NCBI GenBank assembly: GCA_016466735.1
Contig: JAAOED010000010.1
Location: forward strand, 1-64,000
DNA: 64,000 nt
DNA from: Weissella confusa
Lineage (GTDB): Bacteria > Bacillota > Bacilli > Lactobacillales > Lactobacillaceae
Direction of reading: 5' to 3'
In this document: one piece after another, positions 1 through 7,744 of the stretch
Layout: each line of letters starts with the position of its first letter
Position numbering within the stretch: position 1 is the first letter of the stretch
Notes under the pieces: generated by a model
The model's database searches: none
Seen by the model: the letters and a program-made list of their open reading frames with translations, nothing else
What the model was told of the DNA's origin: nothing
Program-made: the position numbers and the translations under genes

Positions 1-44
1 AATAAATAGCCATACCCCGGAAGAATTCCGGAATATGGCTATTT
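1..44 (-). terminator. Possible terminator of the oppA/amidohydrolase unit
   Basis: Arms AAATAGCCATA (4-14) and TATGGCTATTT (34-44) pair perfectly around a smaller GGAA/TTCC dyad. It lies just past the stop of the leftmost gene. The following T-run is short and partly outside the window, so termination is likely but not certain. Confidence 0.5.
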
Positions 45-141
45 ACGGTGGCATAAGCGCCTAATTAAATTTTATATTATTTCGACCGTCAACTTGACGG
101 GGCCTAGTACACGCATCACCCTGGCCAAAAATTATTTAATC

Positions 142-1308
142 TTACGACTGAAAAACCAATTGTCCTTTTTTGAATACTTGTCGATCTGCTGCAAACGCAT
201 GCAGGTCTGCCAACGGATTATTCGCCAACACAACAAAGTCGGCTAACTTACCATCCACCAACTCTCCTGCATCGTCAGTCACATGCAACAACTCGGCACC
301 TGATACCGTGGCCGCAAGCAATACCTGCGCTGGCGTCATCCCCGCTTCCTGCATCATCAACAACTCCTGCACAACTGCCGTTTGGAAATCATTGTATGGC
401 GTACCCGCGTCGGTTCCCATCGCCATTTTCACACCTCTTTGAACAGCCAACTTCATGCTATTCATGTGAGCGTCTGCAACTTCTTGTGCCTTCTTAACCA
501 TAAAGTCCGGTAGCACATCTGGGTGTTGATTGATTGCCCAAGGCGCTACTAACGTTGGCACAATAACCGTTCCTCGCGCCAACATCATATCAGCAGCTTC
601 TTCATCCATATAAATGGCATGCTCCACTGAATCCACACCTGCTCGAACAGCGTTCTTAATACCAACGGTGCCTTGGGCATGCGCAGCTGCTGTGAACCCC
701 TTATGGTGGGCCTCTAGCACTGCAGCGGTTAACTCGTCTTCGTTCAATTGCACATCAGTCGGTTGTTCCCCATCAACACTGACACCCCCGGTAGCCATAA
801 GCTTGACGTTCTTGGCCCCCCGTTTCATATTTTCACGTGCCGCTTTACGAGCTTCATCCGGTCCATCGACTTCACGACCTAAATTGGCGCCGTGACCACC
901 GGTCATGGTCAACGCTGGACCACTACCGACGATTCCCGGCAACAATTGCTGACCTTGTTTCTCCAGATTAGCTAGGGTTAAATCGACATCAAAAGTCGAC
1001 CCCATATCTCGCACGTAGGTAACACCCACCGCAAAGGCCTGCTGCAAATTATTCAGCGCAACAGTTGTATCAACTACCGGGTTCACACCAGCAGTAAATT
1101 GGCCATATGGATCCAATACCACATGAACGTGCGCATTAATCAATCCCGGCACCACGTATTTACTCGTTAAGTCGACAACACGCGTCGTTCCCGAATCGTC
1201 GAGTTCTACTAACCGACCAGTTTCATCATCAACTGTGAAATCCATTAGCGTAAATGCCTCGGATTCTCCAGTAAATACTTGTGCATTTCGATACGTTGTT
1301 AAGCTCAT
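142..1308 (-). CDS. Amidohydrolase family protein (imidazolonepropionase/prolidase-like)
   Basis: This is a 388-residue cytoplasmic metal-dependent hydrolase of the amidohydrolase superfamily. Visible marks in order are GLINAHVHV (metal-binding HxH near residues 60-62), KLMATGG (the lysine region), AAHAQG and EHAIYM (two further metal histidines) and GTDAGTP near residue 300 (the catalytic aspartate). Related proteins act on N-acylated amino acids, dipeptides or imidazolones; the substrate cannot be read here. The start is the ATG at 1308, preceded by GGAGGATAGTGAT. It follows the oligopeptide-binding protein gene by 16 bases, so the two probably form one unit for importing and cleaving a small peptide or amide. 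Confidence 0.8.
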   Translation of the reverse strand: MSLTTYRNAQVFTGESEAFTLMDFTVDDETGRLVELDDSGTTRVVDLTSKYVVPGLINAHVHVVLDPYGQFTAGVNPVVDTTVALNNLQQAFAVGVTYVRDMGSTFDVDLTLANLEKQGQQLLPGIVGSGPALTMTGGHGANLGREVDGPDEARKAARENMKRGAKNVKLMATGGVSVDGEQPTDVQLNEDELTAAVLEAHHKGFTAAAHAQGTVGIKNAVRAGVDSVEHAIYMDEEAADMMLARGTVIVPTLVAPWAINQHPDVLPDFMVKKAQEVADAHMNSMKLAVQRGVKMAMGTDAGTPYNDFQTAVVQELLMMQEAGMTPAQVLLAATVSGAELLHVTDDAGELVDGKLADFVVLANNPLADLHAFAADRQVFKKGQLVFQS

Positions 1309-1324
1309 ATCACTATCCTCCAAA

Positions 1325-2941
1325 TTACTTCTTAACTGCGCGGGTAAAATCAAACATTGACCCAACCGTGTTAACTTGAACGCCCTTTACCTTGCTATTC
1401 ATCAACGTTGCACTAGCTGGGTAGTACAACGTAACTGCTGGCACGTCCTCTTGTAGTACCTTATCGGCTGCACCTAAGTCAGCCATACGCTTCTCTTTGT
1501 CTTGCACATCTGTAGTTTGCGCATCACTCACAGCCTTGTCGTATGCTTTGTTTGACCACTTACCAAAGTCCATCTTAGCCCCGGTCGTCCACAACCCTAG
1601 GTAGCTTAGCGGATCAGCATAATCCCCACCCCAACCTGTTAATACCAAGTCGAAATCTGATGACAGCATTTGCTTAACGCGGGCTGGCTTTGGCTCCGTT
1701 TTAACAGTCACCTTCAGCCCCTTCAACTCTTGTAGTTGTGATTGCAAGAATTGTGCTTGATTCTTTGATGAATCATCTTCATCGGTTAACAACGTTAATT
1801 TGACAGACTTTTTATGTGCATCTTTCAATGCCTTTGACCACAGCTTTTGCGCCTTGACCTTGTTGTAGGCCGTATAGTCAGTTGCGTAAGCTGAAGCAAA
1901 ATCCTTACCAGTTTTTGGATCAGTTGCAACGCCCTTTGGTGTGAAGGTTGTGCTGTTTGTTCCCGAACCAGTCACAACACGGCTAACCATTTGTTCCTTG
2001 TTGACCGCGTATTGCAACGCTTGACGAGCGTTCTTGTCACCCAACACACTGCGAGTCACGTTAAGCGCCATATACTGGGTACGTGCATTCTTCAATTCAC
2101 GGAAGTTCTTGTTGCTTTTAGCCGTTTTGACTTGCGTTGCGGTTAGCGTTGTAAAATCGACTTTGCCTGAGTTATAGAGGTTATAACCTGTCGTTGAGTC
2201 AGTTACCGTTTGGAACGTTACCTCATCTGGCTTAACCGACTTCGCGTCAACATAGTCTGGGTTCTTTTCCAATGAATACGTCTTGTTTGAGCCTGTCCAT
2301 CCCTTCACCACGAACGGACCGTTTGACAACGTTTCTTCAGCAGTTGTACCAAATTTGCTACCTGTTTTTTCAACAAATGCCTTATTTTGAGGATAAAATG
2401 CAGTCCCGACTAACACTTGTGGCAGGATTGGTTCAGGTGCATTTAGCGAAACTTGCAACGTCTGTTCATCCAACGCTTTTACACCCAATGTATCAAAGTC
2501 CGCGCTTTTACCACTGTTCAAATCCGTTGCTCCAACCATATTTGACATCAAAGACGCGGATGTCGATTGGTTAGCTGGGTCCACCGTTCGCTGCCAACCA
2601 TAAACATAATCTGCCGCAGTGACTGGATCACCATTTGACCACTTCAATCCGTTGCGGAGCTTAAATGTCCACGTCTTACCATCGTCTGAAACCTTGGCTG
2701 AAACCGCATCAGCCAACTGAACCTTACCGTCCTTTCCCATGCGATAGAGCCCTTGACCAGCTTGTGAAATAACTTGACCTGACGCTACGTCAGCGGCTTG
2801 TGAAGGATCCAAAGTCATCAAATCTGATGTCTGCGTCCAATTGATGGTTTTGCCATCCGCATGAGCAGCTACCGTTGCAGCCCCAAGAGCGGCAAAGACC
2901 GTCGCTGAAAGTAATACTGATTGCTTAACAAACTTATTCAT
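1325..2941 (-). CDS. OppA-type oligopeptide ABC transporter substrate-binding protein
   Basis: The 538-residue protein is a family 5 extracellular solute-binding protein (DppA/OppA type), which binds peptides outside the cell for an ABC permease. An N-terminal basic and hydrophobic signal peptide ends in AHADGK, a signal peptidase I-type cleavage context. The usual lipobox cysteine of Gram-positive binding proteins is absent. The mature part carries the family's opening (TINWTQTSDLMTLDP) and the region around WKLRNGLKWSNGDPV. The ATG at 2941 is chosen because AGGGG lies 8 bases upstream, while the ATG two codons earlier is too close. No permease or ATPase genes adjoin, so it is an orphan binding protein, followed by the amidohydrolase gene. 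Confidence 0.88.
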   Translation of the reverse strand: MNKFVKQSVLLSATVFAALGAATVAAHADGKTINWTQTSDLMTLDPSQAADVASGQVISQAGQGLYRMGKDGKVQLADAVSAKVSDDGKTWTFKLRNGLKWSNGDPVTAADYVYGWQRTVDPANQSTSASLMSNMVGATDLNSGKSADFDTLGVKALDEQTLQVSLNAPEPILPQVLVGTAFYPQNKAFVEKTGSKFGTTAEETLSNGPFVVKGWTGSNKTYSLEKNPDYVDAKSVKPDEVTFQTVTDSTTGYNLYNSGKVDFTTLTATQVKTAKSNKNFRELKNARTQYMALNVTRSVLGDKNARQALQYAVNKEQMVSRVVTGSGTNSTTFTPKGVATDPKTGKDFASAYATDYTAYNKVKAQKLWSKALKDAHKKSVKLTLLTDEDDSSKNQAQFLQSQLQELKGLKVTVKTEPKPARVKQMLSSDFDLVLTGWGGDYADPLSYLGLWTTGAKMDFGKWSNKAYDKAVSDAQTTDVQDKEKRMADLGAADKVLQEDVPAVTLYYPASATLMNSKVKGVQVNTVGSMFDFTRAVKK

Positions 2942-3004
2942 AACCATATCCCCTAATATTCCTGCATGACCTACGAGTAAAAGTTTGAGCTCAAAAAATT
3001 TATA

Positions 3005-3043
3005 TAAAAAACGGCTAGTATTCTGCGCAAAATACTAGCCGTT
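3005..3043 (-). terminator. Terminator of the 27-residue peptide transcript
   Basis: Perfect 13-bp arms AACGGCTAGTATT (3010-3022) and AATACTAGCCGTT (3031-3043) are followed on the minus strand by TTTTTTATATAAATTTTTT. It ends the small peptide transcript. The stem could also stop a plus-strand RNA, though the plus-side T-run is poor. Confidence 0.85.
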
Positions 3044-3069
3044 ACTCGTTTACAAAGTAATTAAATTTG

Positions 3070-3111
3070 GCTAGCCATGATAATCTTCCTTGGGAAGCAG
3101 TCATGGCTAGC
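3070..3111. repeat. Inverted repeat in the 3' part of the small-peptide transcript
   Basis: The 11-base arms GCTAGCCATGA (3070-3080) and TCATGGCTAGC (3101-3111) form a perfect stem with a 20-base loop region. The core GGCTAG recurs in the terminator at 3013. There is no T-run, so this is not a terminator. Such structure downstream of a tiny hydrophobic ORF fits an RNA-regulated toxin message. Confidence 0.6.
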
Positions 3112-3135
3112 GTTAGCATCTCAAAAGGCCAACCA

Positions 3136-3219
3136 TCACTGCGAAATAATAATAATCGCAATGATAATTGGGGCAACCAACGTCATAACATTCAACTTTT
3201 CTACTGACACGTTCTTCAT
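3136..3219 (-). CDS. 27-residue hydrophobic peptide, Fst-type toxin-like
   Basis: An ATG at 3219 follows a strong AAGGAGG ribosome-binding site and opens a 27-codon frame ending in TGA at 3136. The peptide has a charged N-terminus (MKNVSVEKLN) and then one transmembrane stretch, VMTLVAPIIIAIIIISQ. The core resembles the Fst/PepA1-type toxin core (a LVIAPIxxG-like segment), whose members depolarise or perturb the membrane when not silenced by an antisense RNA. The charged C-terminal tail of classic Fst is missing. It has its own strong promoter and its own terminator. Reality of the gene is well supported; assignment to the Fst family is by eye only, and I could not identify an antisense promoter. 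Confidence 0.65.
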   Translation of the reverse strand: MKNVSVEKLNVMTLVAPIIIAIIIISQ

Positions 3220-3250
3220 GACGTTGTCCTCCTTCTTTTTGATAAGTCTT

Positions 3251-3278
3251 AGTATATCCACATCATTAGAAAAGTCAA
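3251..3278 (-). promoter_or_regulatory. Promoter of the small hydrophobic peptide gene
   Basis: TTGACT (3273-3278) and TATACT (3251-3256) are spaced by 16 bases, close to sigma-A consensus. They lie about 30 bases upstream of the peptide's start codon. Confidence 0.8.
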
Positions 3279-3321
3279 CACTTATTTCTAATAATTATTT
3301 CATAATCGCATCGCGCCTTTT

Positions 3322-3354
3322 AAAAAATAAAAGCGCATCCAATTTGGACACGCT
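3322..3354 (-). terminator. Terminator of the ECF transporter operon
   Basis: On the minus strand an AGAGCGTGTCC/GGATGCGCTTTT stem, partly G-U paired, with an AAATT loop, runs into TTATTTTTTA. It stands 22 bases past the ecfT stop. Confidence 0.75.
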
Positions 3355-3375
3355 CTTCTTGTAAGTGACATACTT

Positions 3376-4197
3376 TTAAATTGGCCACCAAAACCGCCCA
3401 CCAGTAACTCGAATAAGCACAAATTCAATCACCACAAGTACAACCATCCCCACCAACACAACCCAATCATTACGACGGAAAGTCTGTTGATAGTACCAGC
3501 TACGTCGCTTCTCTTTACCAAAACGACGCAAGTCCATCGATCGACTAATATCATCAATTCGTGCCAAAGACGAAAACAGCAATGGCATTAAAATACCAGC
3601 TGCACCACGTACACGTTGTACTAACGGCGCCTTCTTTGACATATCATATCCGCGTGCTTGTTGGGCATGGCTGATGGTCACGAATTCTTGTTGAACATCT
3701 GGTATGTAGCGCAAGGTCAGTGCAACAGCATACGCAATACGATACGACACGCCGATTTTATTCAGCCCAGCTGCAAACTCACTTGGATTAGTCGTCAACA
3801 AGAATATCAACGCCAACGGCAAGCTGAAGACGTACTTCATCAACACAATCAATTCATATACTAATTGCTCAAGCGTCAACGCATAGGAACCACTACCTAG
3901 TAACACCGTCTTATGATGAAACAGACTCACGCCATATTGTGGCGCGAACACGTAAATAAGTACCACATTCATCAAAGCGAACACGCCGACAAAGTACACG
4001 ACGGCCGAAACATCACGCCAACGGATACCAGCCACCACCAAGCCCGCAATCGCAATGACTATCAGCAACGCCAAATAACGCAAATCAAAACTCACCATAC
4101 CGCTCATCGTTAAAATCAAAAACGCGAGCAGCTTCGTTCCACCTGTCAAGCGGTGAATAAACGAGTTCCCTGCGCGATAACCAAATAGTTGATTCAT
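3376..4197 (-). CDS. ecfT: ECF transporter transmembrane protein EcfT
   Basis: A 273-residue membrane protein that forms the T component of an energy-coupling-factor transporter, linking the ATPase to the substrate-binding S protein. About five hydrophobic segments are visible. The two cytoplasmic coupling motifs of the family appear as QQARGYDMS and, in the second position, ISRSMDLRRFG. The ATG at 4197 follows a GGAGAG site lying in the end of the ATPase gene, so translation is coupled. It is the last gene of the operon SAM hydrolase - S component - ATPase - EcfT. Confidence 0.9.
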   Translation of the reverse strand: MNQLFGYRAGNSFIHRLTGGTKLLAFLILTMSGMVSFDLRYLALLIVIAIAGLVVAGIRWRDVSAVVYFVGVFALMNVVLIYVFAPQYGVSLFHHKTVLLGSGSYALTLEQLVYELIVLMKYVFSLPLALIFLLTTNPSEFAAGLNKIGVSYRIAYAVALTLRYIPDVQQEFVTISHAQQARGYDMSKKAPLVQRVRGAAGILMPLLFSSLARIDDISRSMDLRRFGKEKRRSWYYQQTFRRNDWVVLVGMVVLVVIEFVLIRVTGGRFWWPI

Positions 4198-4203
4198 ACT
4201 CTC

Positions 4204-5886
4204 TTACTCTCCTGCAATCAATTGCGTCAACGCAGCCGGACTAGCCAAGTTAAAGCGTTGCGCTAAGTCGTAGACCGTTGTTAGATGCAAAGCTGCCTTT
4301 TCAACCAACTCCTCATTCGTCAACAAATCTGCTGGTGTTGTATCAGCAATAAACTCACCATCCACCAATACCAACGCCCGTTCCGCAACACGCAACATCA
4401 GCGACATATCGTGCGTAATGATAATCACCGTCGTCCCCAACTCGTCATTTAGGTGACGCACAAATTGCATAATCGCCTGTGCATTCGCATAGTCTTGCCC
4501 CGCCGTTGGTTCATCCAAAATAAGTACTTGCGGTTGGAGAGCCAACACACTCAAAATCGTTAGGCGCTTCTTTTGTCCGTAACTTAGCACCGTCACTGGC
4601 CAATTACGCATTTCATACAACCCAGCCAGACGCAACAAATCGTTCACTTGTTTTGTAAGGTCTTCTTCAGCGACACCACGCAATCGCAACCCACTAGCAA
4701 CTTCATCGAAGATAATCGCTTGCGTAATCATCTCATTTGGATTTTGCGACACATAGCCAATATAAGACGCGCGTTCTTTGATTGACAGCACGCCTAAATC
4801 ACCGACATTTGCCAATGACAACTTGCCGGCTGTCGGTGTGATAAAGCCAGCGATTATTTTACTTAACGTTGATTTACCAGATCCGTTTTTACCTACCAAC
4901 GCCACAAGCTCACCATCATAAATTTCGGTAGACAGCTGATTAAATAGCGCCCGGTGGTCAAAGCCGAAGGATAACTCGTCGATTGTTAACAACGGTTCTT
5001 TCGTCTTTTCAGTCGCTTCTATATTCGGCAATGCTAACTGCGTGAGTCGTTCACCCAGGCCCTCGCCGTCGATTGTTTTTGGACTACGAATCCCAGTAAC
5101 TGCATTTAAATCAAAGCCTGTTTGTTCTACCACCTGTAAGTAGCCTGGCACCGCCAAACCATATTGGTGCAATGTATTGCTACGGAGCAACGTTTCTGGC
5201 GTGTCATCAAACGTTATCTGACCGTCTTCCAACACAACCACGCGGTCTAAACGATGTTGCAACACATCCTCAAGACGGTGCTCAATCATAACAACTGTCA
5301 GCCCGTACTCCGCTTGCAATTGGTCCAACAAGGCTAACATGCGGTGCCCACTGGCTGGATCTAAACTCGCCAACGGTTCGTCGAATAACAAAATTGGACT
5401 GTCATCCACTAACACACCTGCCATAGCCACACGCTGTTTTTGGCCACCAGACAGGTGTTGTGGCGCTATCGTCAGTAGGTCTTGCAAATCTAGTACATCG
5501 GCCCAGCGTTGCACTTTACTGATAATCTCGTCGTGCGTAGCATTATCGTTTTCAAGGGCGAACGCAATATCTTCAGCAACACTCAAACCAACAAACTGTG
5601 CATCCGTGTCTTGCATGACCGTCCCCACGGAGAATGAGCGTTCAAAGATACTGGCGGTCGTCGCATCTTGTCCGTCGATTAAAATCTTCCCGGTGAGCTC
5701 ACCAGGATAGGCGTGTGGAATTAAGCCGTTAATCAGCTGTCCTAACGTTGTCTTCCCCGACCCAGATGGACCAGCAATCAAAATGCGTTCACCCGGCTGA
5801 ACGGTTAAGTTGATGTCACGCAATGTGGGCTCTGCCTGCGCATCGTACTGAAAGGTCACGTGTTGAAATTCTAATGCTGCTGTCAC
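4204..5886 (-). CDS. ECF transporter ATPase, two fused ABC domains
   Basis: This 560-residue protein joins two ABC nucleotide-binding domains in one chain, replacing the usual EcfA1/EcfA2 pair. Domain 1 shows GPSGSGKTTLGQLI, LSGGQKQRVAMAG and LLFDEPLASLDP; domain 2, from about residue 295, shows GKNGSGKSTLSKII, a variant signature LSYGQKKRL and LILDEPTAGQD. It is cytoplasmic and powers the transporter with EcfT and the S component. Translation starts at GTG 5886 behind GAGGAAAAG. A dedicated ATPase in the same operon suggests a group I (stand-alone) ECF system. YkoD-like naming is possible. Confidence 0.9.
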   Translation of the reverse strand: MTAALEFQHVTFQYDAQAEPTLRDINLTVQPGERILIAGPSGSGKTTLGQLINGLIPHAYPGELTGKILIDGQDATTASIFERSFSVGTVMQDTDAQFVGLSVAEDIAFALENDNATHDEIISKVQRWADVLDLQDLLTIAPQHLSGGQKQRVAMAGVLVDDSPILLFDEPLASLDPASGHRMLALLDQLQAEYGLTVVMIEHRLEDVLQHRLDRVVVLEDGQITFDDTPETLLRSNTLHQYGLAVPGYLQVVEQTGFDLNAVTGIRSPKTIDGEGLGERLTQLALPNIEATEKTKEPLLTIDELSFGFDHRALFNQLSTEIYDGELVALVGKNGSGKSTLSKIIAGFITPTAGKLSLANVGDLGVLSIKERASYIGYVSQNPNEMITQAIIFDEVASGLRLRGVAEEDLTKQVNDLLRLAGLYEMRNWPVTVLSYGQKKRLTILSVLALQPQVLILDEPTAGQDYANAQAIMQFVRHLNDELGTTVIIITHDMSLMLRVAERALVLVDGEFIADTTPADLLTNEELVEKAALHLTTVYDLAQRFNLASPAALTQLIAGE

Positions 5887-5943
5887 GTTCTTTTCCTCAC
5901 TTCAATTTAAATATATGTATGACGGGCAACCCCGCCGAAAATG

Positions 5944-6504
5944 CTAATCTTCCTTAGTCAATGAACCGCGCTTCACTTGTGTCTTGTTATAGGCAGCTAA
6001 AATGATGGTTCCCAAAATCAACGTTGAAACAAAGTTCACCCCGGTTGCAACGAATCCTTGGAGGAACACCTTGGTTGCCGGCTCACTGAAAATTAGGATG
6101 TCGCCAAGTGGCGCAACGATGCTCCAAGCGACGATATTACCGATTAACTGCCAAACGTTGAACAAAACCGCTTTGCGCGTTGTGAAGTCACCATTCGTCA
6201 ATTGCAAACGCTTGATGGCAAAACCAAATACCAAAGCAAACACAGCATCTGCAATCACCCAACTCCACCAAACTGATCCGTAAGAAATCGCATCATTCAA
6301 CGCGTGTCCGATAAAGGCTACCAAGCCCCCAACGATTGGTCCGAAGATGGCCGTTACCAGCGCATCCCAAGCTTGTGCCACGTTGACTTGCGTGTTTGGA
6401 ATACCGGTTGGAATTGCGACGAATTTAAATAGAATCAAGAATACAGCCGCACCAATTCCAGTTGCGACGACTGCGCGAGTTGAAAGTCCCTTTTGTTGCT
6501 TCAT
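5944..6504 (-). CDS. ECF transporter S component, UPF0397 family
   Basis: A 186-residue, five- to six-segment membrane protein with the family's typical IPTGIPNTQVNVAQAW segment near residues 31-46, FGPIVGGLVAFIGH, and YGSVWWSWVI. S components bind the substrate. The operon's methionine T-box and the SAM hydrolase gene next to it point to methionine or a SAM-derived compound as cargo; this is inference from context. The start at 6504 has TAGGAG upstream. It sits 12 bases from the SAM hydrolase gene and upstream of the ATPase gene. Confidence 0.85.
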   Translation of the reverse strand: MKQQKGLSTRAVVATGIGAAVFLILFKFVAIPTGIPNTQVNVAQAWDALVTAIFGPIVGGLVAFIGHALNDAISYGSVWWSWVIADAVFALVFGFAIKRLQLTNGDFTTRKAVLFNVWQLIGNIVAWSIVAPLGDILIFSEPATKVFLQGFVATGVNFVSTLILGTIILAAYNKTQVKRGSLTKED

Positions 6505-6516
6505 AATATTTTTCTC

Positions 6517-7362
6517 CTAAATTGCGGGTGTAATGTCGATTGACCAATCAGGTCCAGCACCGACGTTGTGGGCGGTTGCAAAGTTACCGGTGTGAACTGC
6601 CAAGGCGACCGTGTAAACCGAGTTGATATAAATCAAAGACTCACCTGGTTGGACATCCGCAAATGTCTTCACGTATGGCAATGTCTCTTCATACTGCAAT
6701 TGTCCTTTGTGATAAACACGAACGCGGTATTGCTTACCTTGCACAGCATGGAATTCATCTGTCCAAGTTTCCTCAGGAATATTCGTCCAAAGTGATCCAA
6801 AGTTGACATCCGTGATATCGATATTGCCTTCAATGGTGTCACCGTTAAATTTAGAAAGGTGCAATGGCAACTTCACCACCTTGTCGAGTGGCAAAACCTC
6901 ACCGATTTCTGCAAACGTAATTTCGCCTGACGCTAAGCGTGCACCGTTATAGACGTAAATGTCACGGCCGTGGAATGTCGCCGACTTTTCTGAGCCTGGC
7001 AAACGATCAATTGATTCATCGATAATGCGAACTTCTTCAATACCGTATAGTTCAGCCAAATGTGTGATGGTACCGTTATCTGGTGTCACGACAAAGTGGC
7101 CGGTCTTTAGCTTTGCCACGATTGACAAACGATCAGAGCCAACACCTGGGTCAACAACTGACACAAACACAGTCCCTGGTTGCCAGTACTTCACGGTCTG
7201 TGCCAAACGGAATGATCCTTCAAAAATATTGAATGGCGTAATACCATGCGTCAAATCAGAAACGACAATGTCATCAGATACTTGATAGGCAACCCCATAC
7301 ATCGTTGATACGGCACCGTCTTGTAGACCAAAATCCGTTTGCAAAACCAAATGCTTACTCAT
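6517..7362 (-). CDS. SAM hydrolase (SAM hydroxide adenosyltransferase, DUF62)
   Basis: The 281-residue protein belongs to the DUF62/SAM_adeno_trans family, relatives of fluorinase that hydrolyse S-adenosylmethionine to adenosine and methionine. Seen motifs are TDFGLQDGAVSTMYG, DPGVGSDR, PDNGTITHL and FHGRDIYV, covering the conserved Asp, Arg and His positions of the family. The start is ATG 7362, eight bases after GGAGG; a TTG further upstream lies inside the ribosome-binding site. It is the first gene after the methionine T-box, cotranscribed with the ECF genes, so the operon may recycle methionine from SAM or salvage adenosine. The physiological reaction in this organism is not shown. Confidence 0.88.
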   Translation of the reverse strand: MSKHLVLQTDFGLQDGAVSTMYGVAYQVSDDIVVSDLTHGITPFNIFEGSFRLAQTVKYWQPGTVFVSVVDPGVGSDRLSIVAKLKTGHFVVTPDNGTITHLAELYGIEEVRIIDESIDRLPGSEKSATFHGRDIYVYNGARLASGEITFAEIGEVLPLDKVVKLPLHLSKFNGDTIEGNIDITDVNFGSLWTNIPEETWTDEFHAVQGKQYRVRVYHKGQLQYEETLPYVKTFADVQPGESLIYINSVYTVALAVHTGNFATAHNVGAGPDWSIDITPAI

Positions 7363-7377
7363 GAAAAATTCCTCCAA

Positions 7378-7416
7378 ATAAAAATCCCGGGGACGCTACA
7401 AATAGCATCCCCGGGA
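7378..7416 (-). terminator. T-box-controlled terminator hairpin
   Basis: TCCCGGGGATGCTA pairs with TAGCGTCCCCGGGA (plus strand 7385-7416), followed by ATTTTTATTT. It lies between the T-box sequence and the ribosome-binding site, as expected for transcription attenuation. Confidence 0.9.
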
Positions 7417-7674
7417 CGAATTAACTCGTGTTACCACCCAGATTCGATAGACTGTCGCCAGTCTACCCTCAAAAAGTACGCCTTCCAGCTGATACAGCCT
7501 CCAGATATACTCGTACGCGATAACGGGCGCACCCGGCACTCACTTACTTGCACTCGCAAATGCATAAAGCTCCAAGACCATTTTCTTAGTGGCTTATTAT
7601 CGATTCTCACCAACCATCGACTCTCTAACTAACTCACCTGCTAATACTTATCTCTTCATCACTTGATGAACATG
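7378..7674 (-). ncRNA. T-box riboswitch leader, methionine specifier
   Basis: The transcript from about 7668 carries all hallmarks of a T-box. There is an AGTA motif (E-loop side), an AGAGAG/GGTTGGTG Stem I head, and a specifier region reading GAAAATGGTCTT with ATG (Met) at 7581-7579. The T-box sequence TGGGTGGTAACACGAG lies at 7425-7440. A strong terminator, arms 7385-7416, ends in a T-run. Uncharged tRNA-Met should stabilise the antiterminator and allow expression of the SAM hydrolase/ECF operon when methionine is short. Specifier choice was made by aligning by eye to the glyQS-type Stem I. Confidence 0.9.
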
Positions 7675-7703
7675 AGTATATGCTGGTTATTAGTAAGTGT
7701 CAA
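7675..7703 (-). promoter_or_regulatory. Promoter of the T-box/SAM hydrolase/ECF operon
   Basis: Consensus TTGACA (7698-7703) and TATACT (7675-7680) with an exact 17-base spacer. Confidence 0.9.
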
Positions 7704-7744
7704 CAGTTTTTATCATTTTTCTCTAATAATTCCAGTCGAAAGCA

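Noticed and set aside
3061..3111. Second terminator downstream of the 27-residue peptide gene
   Set aside because: The GCTAGCCATGA stem has no T-run on either strand; termination is better explained by the hairpin at 3010-3043.
7431..7613. 60-codon minus-strand frame inside the leader
   Set aside because: It lies wholly within the T-box structure, lacks a ribosome-binding site and its sequence is explained by RNA motifs.
7378..7674. SAM riboswitch upstream of the SAM hydrolase gene
   Set aside because: The conserved TGGGTGGTAACACGAG box, GGTTGGTG Stem I head and specifier layout are those of a T-box; no SAM-I, SMK or SAM-II core was seen.
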